Positions 15,949-23,987 of a stretch of DNA of 45,099 bases are shown in pieces (the stretch's first letter is position 1; each line of letters begins with the position of its first letter). Source of the stretch: Lachnospiraceae bacterium UBA1683 (GTDB taxonomy: Bacteria > Bacillota > Clostridia > Lachnospirales > Lachnospiraceae); contig DCKD01000050.1 of NCBI GenBank assembly GCA_002320245.1, positions 1-45,099 of the forward strand. The letters are read 5' to 3'. The position numbers were made by a program, and so were the translations under genes. The notes beneath the pieces are model-generated. The model saw only the letters and a list, made by a program, of their open reading frames with translations. It searched no databases and was not told the origin of the DNA.

Positions 15949-17301
15949 CTAACCAACCATAATTTTCTCCTGCGGTAACTTCGAATAATACGGATGCGTC
16001 CTGGAGAATACCGCATAAACAAGCGTCAGTCCGCCCACTCTCCCAAGAAACATCAGACTAATCAAAACAAATCTGGACGCCGCCCCAAGTGAAGACGTGA
16101 TTCCCAAAGATAATCCGACCGTCCCGATTGCCGATGCAGTCTCAAACAGGCAAGTCAATACGGGAAGATTCTCCATACAGCTTATGAAAATCCCTCCTCC
16201 AAGAAACATCAGCAGATACATCAGCAGGATAGCCGCCGCATATTTTACTGTCTCCTCCGGAATCCGCCTGCCAAAGCACTGAGCATCCCCGTTCCTGCCA
16301 AACACTGCATATGCAGTACATAATAATACAGCGATTGTCGTCGTTTTCATTCCTCCTGCCGTGGAACCCGGGGAACCTCCAATCAGCATCAGCATAATCG
16401 TAATCGCCTGTCCCGTCTCGCTCAAACTTGTCAGATCTACCGTGTTAAATCCCGCTGTTCTCGGAGTGACTGACTGGAACAATGATGCCCAGATTTTTTC
16501 AGACGTATCTAAGTGTTCCCACACCGGCGCCGAAAACTCATGAAAATAGAAAAAAAGTGCAGGAAATAAAATCAAAATTCCGGTTGTTGTGAGAATTACC
16601 TTTGTCTGCATCCGATACTTTCTTATACGGAAACGTTTTGTCTTGATGTCATCCCATGTCATGAACCCAATTCCGCCAATGACAATCAAAAGCATAATCA
16701 TCAGATTAATCACCGGCTGACCGGAATATGTCGTCAGCGATGAAAACTGGGAACGGATTCCCATCAAGTCAAACCCGGCATTACAGAACGCCGAAACCGA
16801 ATGAAACAGCGCATACCAGATTCCTTTTACCACTCCGAAGTCTCTGCAGAATACAGGTGACATTACCGCCGCCCCCAACAGCTCAAAGCAAAGCGTTGTC
16901 TTCAGTATGAAGTTTGTCAGCCTCACAATCCCCCCTACCTTCGGTGCGGAAATTGCCTCCGCCATTGTACTCCGCTGCATCAGACCGATTTTACGTCCTG
17001 ATACCATTGCAATAGAAACAGCAACCGTCACAACGCCCATTCCGCCAATCTGTATCAATATCATGATGATGAACTGTCCAAACTCCGACCAATAAGTTGC
17101 TGTGTCATGAACCACCAGACCAGTTACACAGACTGCTGATGTCGCCGTAAAAATCGCATCCTGAAACGACGCCCCTCCGACGCCCCTTGACGCAGCAGGC
17201 AGCATCAGCAGCAGACTCCCTGTTAATATCACAATCAGGAATCCAAATATAATAATCTGAAAGGAAGATAATTTTCTTCTATGTATAGGTATCCGGTCCA
17301 T
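15949..17301 (-). CDS. ktrB: Potassium transporter membrane subunit KtrB
   Basis: A 450-aa TrkH/KtrB channel-like transporter. All four filter repeats are visible: TSAVCVTGLV, SAFCNAGFD, TPRTAGFN and SAIGTVGLS, each carrying the filter glycine. About eight membrane helices are present. It takes up potassium, gated by KtrA. The ATG at 17301 follows GGAGGTTTACG; a GTG five codons upstream lies in the ribosome binding site itself and is unlikely. It heads the ktrB-ktrA-small gene-kdpD-kdpE run. Confidence 0.93.
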   Translation of the reverse strand: MDRIPIHRRKLSSFQIIIFGFLIVILTGSLLLMLPAASRGVGGASFQDAIFTATSAVCVTGLVVHDTATYWSEFGQFIIMILIQIGGMGVVTVAVSIAMVSGRKIGLMQRSTMAEAISAPKVGGIVRLTNFILKTTLCFELLGAAVMSPVFCRDFGVVKGIWYALFHSVSAFCNAGFDLMGIRSQFSSLTTYSGQPVINLMIMLLIVIGGIGFMTWDDIKTKRFRIRKYRMQTKVILTTTGILILFPALFFYFHEFSAPVWEHLDTSEKIWASLFQSVTPRTAGFNTVDLTSLSETGQAITIMLMLIGGSPGSTAGGMKTTTIAVLLCTAYAVFGRNGDAQCFGRRIPEETVKYAAAILLMYLLMFLGGGIFISCMENLPVLTCLFETASAIGTVGLSLGITSSLGAASRFVLISLMFLGRVGGLTLVYAVFSRTHPYYSKLPQEKIMVG

Positions 17302-17312
17302 CGTAAACCTCC

Positions 17313-17374
17313 GCACAATCTTTATACGTCTTTATATTTTCTTAATTATGTCACCCGTTATAAAAAGATTGTGC
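17313..17374. promoter_or_regulatory. Inverted repeat upstream of ktrB
   Basis: GCACAATCTTTATA (17313-17326) and TATAAAAAGATTGTGC (17359-17374) face each other just before the ktrB start. A T/A-rich stretch on the minus strand at about 17385-17418 (reading ATCTTTATACTATCTTAAT) recalls the T-rich KdpE sites of enterobacteria. This region is the obvious place for KdpE control of ktrBA, but binding is not shown. Confidence 0.35.
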
Positions 17375-17540
17375 AAATATACCGTCCACCGTATTAAGAT
17401 AGTATAAAGATTTATAAAATACCCTCCAAATCCAGATTGACTTTCAAGACACTCACCGTCTCTTCTCCAAAAATTCCGAGAAACTTTCCTTTTGTATATT
17501 TATGGATTATCTCTCTCACCTCATCCTCTGACATATTATT

Positions 17541-17747
17541 TTCTTTTTCCAGTATGACAATGCTCCTTCCTTCCGGTGTCTCATCCGGAAGAGACGCTAA
17601 CTGTGCGGCATCCGCCACCTCTCTGTCTGTATGCCCGTCAACCGGAATAAATGCGTCTGCCTGTCTGTTTCCGAGTGTGATTGTCACGGTCTTATCCAGG
17701 AGCAACGTATCAACATCTCCCGCAGCCTCAATCGCACGTCCGCTCAT
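17541..17747 (-). pseudogene. kdpB: kdpB fragment (potassium ATPase catalytic subunit scar)
   Basis: About 69 codons match the KdpB P-type ATPase around the phosphorylation site: SGRAIEAAGDVDTLLLD, then TLGNRQADAFIPVDG, then DAAQLAS and DETPEGRSIVIL. The invariant DKTGTI motif reads DKTVTI here. Homology stops on both sides: upstream is repetitive sequence with a terminator, and downstream is a 42-residue tail I do not recognise, ending at 17412. KdpB is normally near 680-700 aa, so this is a relic. It shows that kdpABC once stood beside kdpDE and ktrBA. Confidence 0.85.
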
Positions 17748-17767
17748 AATTAAGATAAAATCAAGAC

Positions 17768-17827
17768 AGATAAAATGAATGAGGATAGAGTGATTGCAGA
17801 TAAAGCAAACAAGGATAGGGTGAATGA
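17768..17827. repeat. Two imperfect 30-bp tandem repeats
   Basis: AGATAAAATGAATGAGGATA at 17768 and AGATAAAGCAAACAAGGATA at 17798 begin two 30-bp units ending GTGAWTG. A partial third unit starts at 17828, and a partial unit lies upstream near 17753. They sit between the kdpB scar and the next terminator and probably belong to decayed intergenic sequence. Confidence 0.5.
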
Positions 17828-17859
17828 AGATTGGATAAGACAGTGCACGGTTTTCGAGT

Positions 17860-17902
17860 AAAAGAAAAAGAGACACTCTGCTTTTTCTGTGCAGAGTGTC
17901 CC
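17860..17902 (-). terminator. Intrinsic terminator of the ECF S-component gene
   Basis: On the minus strand GGGACACTCTGC and GCAGAGTGTCTC form a 12-bp stem around a nine-base loop, followed by TTTTTCTTTT. It lies 37 bases after the S-component stop and ends the ECF operon. Confidence 0.85.
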
Positions 17903-17938
17903 CGTTTGTTCTTAACCTGATGTCCCACTTTTCAGTTT

Positions 17939-18502
17939 TTATGCTTCTTTGGAAAGGCTTCCTTTTTTAGACCTTGTCTTGCTGTAAAGTACAAGCAGGA
18001 TAGAACCTATCACACCTGCGGATACCGCGTTAGAAATTGCAGCGACAACACCCTGTGTAAATACAAGGCTTGGAGACTCTGCATAGATTACGATGTCCAG
18101 TACCGGTGCAACAAGAATCCATGCAACTGCATTTGCAATTATCTGGTAAACGTTAAAGCGGATAATATCGCTTTTTCCAAACTCGCCTTCCTCTACCTTC
18201 AGTTTGGGATATACAAATCCCGTAATAAAACATGTCAGACCACTGGCGATTACCCAGCTCATCCACGCAGAACCATATTGAATGGAATCTGACAGGAAAT
18301 GCCCAATCAGTGCAATCAGACCTCCGGCGATTGGTCCGAACAGCGCAGCAAAGAATGCCCCGATTCCGTATGCTGTCTGAATCTCTGTCTCCGGAATACC
18401 GGTCGGGATTTTCACATACATGAACAGCAGTGTAAACAACGCTGCACCAAGACCTGTTGCAACCAGTGTCTTTGTCTTGAACTCAAATAATTTTTTCTCC
18501 AT
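17939..18502 (-). CDS. ECF transporter substrate-binding (S) component, UPF0397 family
   Basis: A 187-aa integral membrane protein with about five to six helices. It matches UPF0397 in order: VATGLGAALF, a GAFFAALFGPIAGGLIALIGH block, the IRFNVYQIIANAV motif and the TQGVVAAISNA motif. UPF0397 proteins are ECF S components of uncertain substrate that pair with a YkoC-like EcfT and a fused EcfA, both encoded a few genes upstream. The DUF62 neighbours suggest a SAM, methionine or adenosine-related substrate; this is inference. The start is supported by AAAGGAGGACGAGAGTC. It has its own promoter upstream. Confidence 0.88.
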   Translation of the reverse strand: MEKKLFEFKTKTLVATGLGAALFTLLFMYVKIPTGIPETEIQTAYGIGAFFAALFGPIAGGLIALIGHFLSDSIQYGSAWMSWVIASGLTCFITGFVYPKLKVEEGEFGKSDIIRFNVYQIIANAVAWILVAPVLDIVIYAESPSLVFTQGVVAAISNAVSAGVIGSILLVLYSKTRSKKGSLSKEA

Positions 18503-18553
18503 GACTCTCGTCCTCCTTTAGATGTTTCACTTCTCTTATGTTCTCTCTCCAAA

Positions 18554-18582
18554 AGGGTACTTCGTTTTTGTCCTCTTGTCAA
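18554..18582 (-). promoter_or_regulatory. Promoter upstream of the ECF S-component gene
   Basis: A perfect TTGACA (18577-18582 on the minus strand) is followed after 17 bases by TACCCT (18554-18559), about 50 bases before the start codon. Upstream, AAAGGCACC-AGA-GGTGCTTT forms a hairpin (about 18622-18641) after the DUF62 stop that may end the upstream transcript. A small ACCGATAAAAACGGT stem follows it. The leader does not match a riboswitch class I know. Confidence 0.5.
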
Positions 18583-18667
18583 GTAACATACCGTTTTTAT
18601 CGGTAGAACCTTTTTATCGGCAGAAAGCACCTCTGGTGCCTTTGCGAATAGTGTTTACGAACTATGA

Positions 18668-19510
18668 CTATTTGGTAAACTCAACCGTCCATTCCGGTCC
18701 GTAGCTCAGGTTATAGTTGTCACAGAAACTTCCCTGGCTGACCGCCATCGCAACTTTCATCAACTCATTATTATAAATCATCGGAGCCCCTTTCTGTGCA
18801 TATCCGAAACTCTTATGGAACAGCACTTTCTGCTCAAACACAGACTCGCCCTCATGTTTTACTGTGACATTGATATAGTCCCCATATGCAAATCCTGCAT
18901 TCTGGAAATCTTCCAGCGGAATATTGGTCCAGAGATTTCCGAAATTCGGGTCGTTGATTTCAAAGATTCCCTGTACTTTTCCCGGCTCAACAGCCGGTTC
19001 CAGAATCTCATGCTCCACAATCTCATCAACCGGATACTCCGGTCCTACACCTTCAAAGTCGATGATGCCGCTTGCAAGACGCGCAGCGGTATATCCGAAC
19101 AAATCTCTTCCGTGGAAAATAGCAACCCCCTCGGTTCCTTTTCCGCGGAGTCTGTTAACTGTCTCATCAATCTCACGTACAGACTCAATTCCAATCATTC
19201 TTTTCACATGTGTCAGAGAACCGTTATCCGGTGTCACAATATAATAACCATCCACCGTTTTCGCCACACAGGCGCGGCGCTTTGTACCAACTCCCGGGTC
19301 GACAACAGATACATAGATAGTTCCTTCCGGCCAGAACTGCAAACTCTGGTACAGCCGGTAGCTTGCACTCCATGTATCATACTGTGGGAGCTCATGCGTT
19401 CCATCCATAATTTCCAACTCGCGATCTACTGTTTTCACAACGCCGTACATCGAACTTACGGCACCTTCTTTATAAGTAAAATCTGTCTGAAATACTAATA
19501 TTGGTTTCAT
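18668..19510 (-). CDS. SAM hydroxide adenosyltransferase (DUF62), copy 1
   Basis: A 280-aa enzyme of the DUF62/SAM-dependent halogenase-like family, which in most bacteria hydrolyses S-adenosylmethionine to adenosine and methionine. The hydroxide-using triad is present: D71 and R78 in VVDPGVGTKRR and H133 in FHGRD. The N-terminal FQTDFTYKEGAV loop and TPDNGSLT motif bind the nucleoside. The second domain is the usual C-terminal barrel. The ATG is preceded by AAAGAGGAAGAAA. It lies between the S-component gene and ecfT. It is about 58 percent identical by eye in the N-terminal part to the copy at 23988-24848. It is not a fluorinase, because it carries the water-activating triad. Confidence 0.88.
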   Translation of the reverse strand: MKPILVFQTDFTYKEGAVSSMYGVVKTVDRELEIMDGTHELPQYDTWSASYRLYQSLQFWPEGTIYVSVVDPGVGTKRRACVAKTVDGYYIVTPDNGSLTHVKRMIGIESVREIDETVNRLRGKGTEGVAIFHGRDLFGYTAARLASGIIDFEGVGPEYPVDEIVEHEILEPAVEPGKVQGIFEINDPNFGNLWTNIPLEDFQNAGFAYGDYINVTVKHEGESVFEQKVLFHKSFGYAQKGAPMIYNNELMKVAMAVSQGSFCDNYNLSYGPEWTVEFTK

Positions 19511-19560
19511 TTTTCTTCCTCTTTTCTTTCATAATGTAAAAACTACCAGGGCAAAAGTAA

Positions 19561-20397
19561 CTACGCAACAAATGGATTCCAGAATCGGGAACCGTTTACC
19601 ACGAATGACATTGCAAGTGAACCCGCCAGCACCAGTGCGCCAAACAGCATGGAAAACCAATCGCTTTTCCGCAGTTTCTTTGCAACATACCATGTTCGTT
19701 TCTTATACTTTCCGAATCCGCGCAAATCCATCGCATTTGTAATCAGCTCTATTCTGTCCAGTGTCGAAAAAATCAGCGGGACACAAATGTTCATTACATT
19801 TTTGACACGCACTCCCAGCTTCTCCTTCTTGGACAAATCCAGTCCGCGGCTCTGCTGGGCAAGGGCAATATCCTGATAATCCCGAATCATATCAGGAAAG
19901 TAGCGCAGTGTCAGGGACACCGCATAAGCACCTTTGTAATTACACCCCACACGGCTTAATGAAGCAGCAAATTCGCTTGGGTTGGTTGTGAGCAGGAAAA
20001 TCATGCCGAGGGGTACCACCGAAGCATACTTCGTAAGCTTTGTCACCTGATACAGTAACTGTTCCTGCGTCACCACATACCGTGAGGTCAGCCGGAATAT
20101 CTCATGTGTCGTTCCGTAAATCTCGGTTCCATACTTCGGGCTGAACAAGAACGTCAGCAAAAAATTCATCAGCAAAAAAATTGCCACATAAATGAGCATC
20201 AGTTTTATCTGCCTGAACTGCACTCCTGACATCCGGAAAAATATGATTGACAGCAGTGCAACAAACAGGATATACCGGATATCATAGGAAAACATCACGG
20301 AAAACGTCATGCAGATAAAGCAGACAAGTTTCGTCAATCCCGACAAATTAAAAATAAAATTATCCCTGTCAATATAATCAAACAATTTTGCTTTCAT
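19561..20397 (-). CDS. ecfT: ECF transporter transmembrane coupling protein EcfT
   Basis: A 278-aa membrane protein of the CbiQ/EcfT family with about five to six helices. It carries the coupling-helix signature ALAQQSRGLDL and a second AMDLRGFG motif, which contact the two ATPase domains. It transmits ATP-driven motion to the S component. The ATG overlaps the EcfA stop codon by one base (TGATG), so translation is coupled. Confidence 0.92.
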   Translation of the reverse strand: MKAKLFDYIDRDNFIFNLSGLTKLVCFICMTFSVMFSYDIRYILFVALLSIIFFRMSGVQFRQIKLMLIYVAIFLLMNFLLTFLFSPKYGTEIYGTTHEIFRLTSRYVVTQEQLLYQVTKLTKYASVVPLGMIFLLTTNPSEFAASLSRVGCNYKGAYAVSLTLRYFPDMIRDYQDIALAQQSRGLDLSKKEKLGVRVKNVMNICVPLIFSTLDRIELITNAMDLRGFGKYKKRTWYVAKKLRKSDWFSMLFGALVLAGSLAMSFVVNGSRFWNPFVA

Positions 20398-22112
20398 CAG
20401 CGATGCGTCCCCCTTTCGTACCCGATAAAGTTCTGCACGAATGCAGACGGATTCTCCATTCCGATTTTCATCGCCAGTTCATACAGAGACGTAATCTTCA
20501 GACTTGCTTTCCCTGTAATCTCTTCATTCGTCAATATCTCGACCGCTGTTGCATCTCCGATTTTCTTTCCGTCTGAAATTACAATCGCATGCGGCGTATA
20601 CTCCAGCATCAGATGCATATCGTGTGTAATCATGATAATGGTCACACCTTGATCGTTCAGGCTCTTTAAAAATTCCATAATTTCAGTATAATGATGATAA
20701 TCCTGCCCTGCAGTCGGTTCATCCAGAATCAGCACCTGCGGATTCATTACAAGCATAGACGCAATCGTCACGCGTTTCTTCTGCCCGAAACTCAATGCAG
20801 ACACCGGCCACTTTTTGAACGGTGCCAGCCCGCAGATTTTCAGTGCCTTATCCACTCTCGGTTCGATTTCCTCCTCTGCTGTCCCGCGGATACGCAACCC
20901 CAATGCAACCTCGTCATAAATCATCGGCTTACATATCATCTGGTTCGGATTTTGCATCACATATCCAATCCTTCTGGAACGCTCTTTGATTGTCTGCCCT
21001 TTCATACTTTCCCCGTAATAAAGGAGCTCTCCTTCATCTTCAGTCACAAATCCACAGATTACCTTCGCAAGCGTACTCTTGCCCGCTCCGTTGGTTCCTA
21101 CAATACTGACCATCTCGCCTTCCTGTATCTGAAAATTCACATCCTGCAGGATTTTACGTTTCTTTGTATACTGAAAATTTAAATGCCTGGCTTCCAGAAT
21201 CACCGGACGCTCTGCCGGTTTTTCCTTCTTTTGCTGTGCCTGATCCCACCGAATCAGCGGTTCCTTCACCTGCTCTGTATCCAGCGTATCCAGCCGTCCT
21301 GCGCGCATCTCCGGCGTCACGGTAATCCCGGCATATTTCATAGCAGTCACATACAGCGGCTCCCGGATTCCAAGTTCCGTAAGGATATTCGCCGCCATCA
21401 GTTCATCCGGCGTCATGTCTGCCGCAATCCGGCCGTCACTGACCACAACAATACGGTCCACATCGCGGTATAGCACATCCTCCAGACGGTGCTCAATAAT
21501 AACCACCGTCTTTTTCGACTCTTTCCACACCCGGTCAATCAGGTCAATCGCTGTCTTTCCCGTTGCCGGGTCCAGATTTGCCAGCGGCTCATCAAACAAT
21601 AAAATATCTACATCATCCACCATAACCCCGGCGAACGATACCCTCTGTTTCTGTCCGCCGGACAGTTCGAATGGGGAGGACTTCAGCAATTCCCCCATAT
21701 CTACTACTTCCGCAACCTTCCGGACGGTTTCCTTCATCTTCGCCTGCGGCACGCAGTCATTTTCCAATGCAAATGCAATATCCTCGCCCACCGTCAGCCC
21801 GATAAACTGCCCGTCCGCATCCTGTAAAACGGTTCCGACTTTTTTTGACAATTCAAAAATATTAGATTCCTTTGTCTCTACACCACTGATTTTCAGGCTT
21901 CCCTCTACCTCACCGCGGTAAGAGAACGGAATCAGTCCGTTCAGGCAGTTTCCAATCGTACTTTTCCCACTCCCGCTTGGTCCTACAATCAGTATCTTTT
22001 CACCTTCATATATTTTCAAATTAATATCATGTAATGTCGGTTCCGCCTGACTGAAATACTGAAACTGAAAATGTTCAAACTCAATTACTGGTTTCTTCTC
22101 TGTCTGGCCCAT
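20397..22112 (-). CDS. Fused double ATPase of an ECF transporter (YkoD type)
   Basis: A 571-aa protein with two ABC ATPase halves in one chain. Walker A sites are GPSGSGKS (44-51) and GTNGAGKS (339-346). Signature motifs are LSGGQKQR (about 150) and a variant LSFGQKKR in the second half. Walker B is LLFDEP and LILDEP. A linker of about 60 residues joins the halves. It powers the ECF module with EcfT and the UPF0397 S component. The ATG at 22112 follows ATGGAGGAAAG; the longer frame to 22220 overlaps the upstream gene and lacks homology. Confidence 0.92.
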   Translation of the reverse strand: MGQTEKKPVIEFEHFQFQYFSQAEPTLHDINLKIYEGEKILIVGPSGSGKSTIGNCLNGLIPFSYRGEVEGSLKISGVETKESNIFELSKKVGTVLQDADGQFIGLTVGEDIAFALENDCVPQAKMKETVRKVAEVVDMGELLKSSPFELSGGQKQRVSFAGVMVDDVDILLFDEPLANLDPATGKTAIDLIDRVWKESKKTVVIIEHRLEDVLYRDVDRIVVVSDGRIAADMTPDELMAANILTELGIREPLYVTAMKYAGITVTPEMRAGRLDTLDTEQVKEPLIRWDQAQQKKEKPAERPVILEARHLNFQYTKKRKILQDVNFQIQEGEMVSIVGTNGAGKSTLAKVICGFVTEDEGELLYYGESMKGQTIKERSRRIGYVMQNPNQMICKPMIYDEVALGLRIRGTAEEEIEPRVDKALKICGLAPFKKWPVSALSFGQKKRVTIASMLVMNPQVLILDEPTAGQDYHHYTEIMEFLKSLNDQGVTIIMITHDMHLMLEYTPHAIVISDGKKIGDATAVEILTNEEITGKASLKITSLYELAMKIGMENPSAFVQNFIGYERGTHR

Positions 22113-22125
22113 CTTTCCTCCATCT

Positions 22126-23820
22126 CTACAGCCTACAGTGAATCTGATACTTTCCCTCACGGAAATAGTACTTGATTCGTGCTGCCGGCCGCTGGTTTTT
22201 ATCGTACAGAAGCTGTTCAAAATGCAGCAGTACCGTGCCCGGCTTAACCTTCAGATACGGCACTACCTGTTCGTCTGCCTCCATCAACTGTATCATCATA
22301 TCCGCCTTTGACGAAAGCTGATAGATTCCCCGGTTCATAAATGAGAGGAGCTGCTGCTCCGAATGAAGGTCTATGCCCTGTTCTTCCAACAGTTTTTCCG
22401 GAATCTGAATGAAACTCTGTCCTATCGGTCCCTGCTCACTCTCATAAACATTATTGCTCGCCAGAACTTCTTCCCCCCTGTCCAGCTCCAGCTTCGACTT
22501 TGCAATCAAAGTCGGCGCGCCTAAATTGTGGTCAATTGTAATCTTTACAATCTCCTCCAGAGCGTCCTCCGTCAGGAAGTTATAAATCCGCCCTTTTTCC
22601 TTTTGACTGATATCATAAGAAACATACGTCCCTTTTCCCTGTTTCCTGTAAATGTATCCGTCCTGATTCAGAATGGCAAGTGCCTGCCGCAGCGTATTCC
22701 GGCTGACATGATATTTTTCCGAAAGAACATTCTCTGACGGAAGCAGACTGTCCTTTTTGTAAATGCCCTCTACGATATCCCGGTACAGCTCGTCATACAA
22801 CGCAATATAAGACGGCCGCCGTTTCGAGGTCCGGTACTGTACCTCCGTCTTTTCTGCCTGCACACCTTCCACCTGTGGATTTTTTTCCTGTCTGCATTCT
22901 GCTGGTGGATTCTCTTCCTGTGGATTATCTGCCCGCACATCTTCTGCCTGCACACCTTCCACCTGTGGATTCTCTTCCTGTACACGCTCTGCCCGTGCAT
23001 CTTCTGCCTCTGTGTTATCTTCCTCATCGGGCGCAGAAGCTGCAATTCTTGCAAGTGTTCCCCATTCCCCGATTTTCCGGAATCCGATTCTTCCGTACAG
23101 ATTGTCTTCCTCGCCCCGGCTGCTGAACAATGTCGGTATTTTTCCCTTCGCAAGAATCTCCCGGGACAAGCGGCTGACAAGCTGCCCCGCAAGACCTTTT
23201 CCCCGATATGCCCGCGCCGTAGCCACGCCGCCAATCATTGTTGTCCACTCACACTCTGCCGTACTGTTCGCATGTGCAACAATCACACCATTCTCCCGAA
23301 TAATATAATGTGTCCCACAATCCTGTTCTATCCTGCCGGCAATCATTTCCTTCGATGTATATAAATGCTTCAGCTCCGGAATGCTCTGCAAAAATGTGAA
23401 GATATCGTCCACATCATCCAACTTCGCCTTCAGAATCCCCGCCGTCTCTTCTGCCAGCTCCCCGCGCTCACTGAACTGATACAGCACACGGGACTCCAGC
23501 GTATAATCCATCAGAATCCATTGTACCTGCCGGACCTGCTCTGTCTTTCCCATCACCACATCCGGAATATACATGGCAAACAACTGCTCCAGAAATTCCG
23601 TATTTACTTCATTCTCCTTACAATACAGCAGAAAGTTCTGATAAATACAAAGATAAACGCCTCTGATACGTCCCTGTTCTTCATCCAGATATACTGTCTG
23701 AAAAGACTGCCCAAACCCAAAGTCTGCAATATCCGCAAGAAGAAAGGTATTGTAAACCGCCTCTTCTTTCAAATATTCATACAGCCGCTCCCTGTCCTGT
23801 TCCGTACATTCTCTGACCAT
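22126..23820 (-). CDS. GNAT acetyltransferase fused to a GntR/UTRA transcription factor
   Basis: A 564-aa three-domain protein. Residues 1-260 are a GNAT acetyltransferase with the acetyl-CoA motif YRGKGLAGQL (205-214) and a C-terminal NLYGRIGFRKIG strand. Residues about 263-333 are a hydrophilic linker with NPQVEGVQAE twice (284-293, 314-323). Residues 336-402 are a GntR winged helix (LPSENVLSEKYHVSRNTLRQAL), and about 420-560 a UTRA ligand-binding domain. It probably regulates the ECF operon that starts 13 bp downstream; acetyl-CoA binding or acetylation may feed into control. GntR-UTRA proteins are usually about 240 aa without a GNAT part. Both halves are intact, so this is a real fusion and not a read-through. 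Confidence 0.88.
   Translation of the reverse strand: MVRECTEQDRERLYEYLKEEAVYNTFLLADIADFGFGQSFQTVYLDEEQGRIRGVYLCIYQNFLLYCKENEVNTEFLEQLFAMYIPDVVMGKTEQVRQVQWILMDYTLESRVLYQFSERGELAEETAGILKAKLDDVDDIFTFLQSIPELKHLYTSKEMIAGRIEQDCGTHYIIRENGVIVAHANSTAECEWTTMIGGVATARAYRGKGLAGQLVSRLSREILAKGKIPTLFSSRGEEDNLYGRIGFRKIGEWGTLARIAASAPDEEDNTEAEDARAERVQEENPQVEGVQAEDVRADNPQEENPPAECRQEKNPQVEGVQAEKTEVQYRTSKRRPSYIALYDELYRDIVEGIYKKDSLLPSENVLSEKYHVSRNTLRQALAILNQDGYIYRKQGKGTYVSYDISQKEKGRIYNFLTEDALEEIVKITIDHNLGAPTLIAKSKLELDRGEEVLASNNVYESEQGPIGQSFIQIPEKLLEEQGIDLHSEQQLLSFMNRGIYQLSSKADMMIQLMEADEQVVPYLKVKPGTVLLHFEQLLYDKNQRPAARIKYYFREGKYQIHCRL
22853..22971. repeat. 90-bp-period repeat in the GNAT-GntR linker
   Basis: An identical 29-bp stretch occurs at 22853-22881 and 22943-22971, 90 bases or 30 codons apart, with further degenerate copies of its hexamers in between. 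It codes the NPQVEGVQAE linker repeats. Such in-frame repeats can expand or contract without breaking the frame. Confidence 0.6.
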
Positions 23821-23843
23821 AAATCCCCCAATCTTCTCTTAAT

Positions 23844-23973
23844 CGTAACAGTTCAGCCAGAAGGCTGAACTGTTACGCATCCTGCCATCTGAAATCACCT
23901 ATGGCGATGGGCAGGATGCATTCAAATCAAAACGTGCCTCCCCGTACTCAATCAGTGTTATGATTGAGTACGG
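23844..23973. repeat. Three consecutive strong hairpins downstream of the second DUF62 gene
   Basis: Three perfect or near-perfect stems follow each other. CGTAACAGTTCAGCC/GGCTGAACTGTTACG (23844-23877, loop AGAA) is first. A GCATCCTGCC stem (23877-23919) is second. CCGTACTCAATCA/TGATTGAGTACGG (23942-23973) is third. The first stem recurs in altered form at 24959-24990, and the GTAACTGTTCAG end recurs at 29152. A dispersed, RNA-folding repeat is the best description. It may also terminate the 23988-24848 transcript. Confidence 0.6.
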
Positions 23974-23987
23974 ACCGAACTGTTCTC

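Noticed and set aside
17412..17876. A functional 154-aa protein containing KdpB sequence
   Set aside because: The N-terminus is translated from a terminator and tandem repeats, the phosphorylation motif is mutated, and only about 69 KdpB residues remain.
18503..18667. A riboswitch upstream of the ECF S component
   Set aside because: The leader contains small hairpins and a TTGACA promoter close to the gene, but I could not match it to the preQ1, SAM, thiamine or other consensus cores.
23844..23973. CRISPR array or riboswitch from the tandem hairpins
   Set aside because: The three hairpins differ in sequence, there are no regular spacers, and no Cas gene is present.
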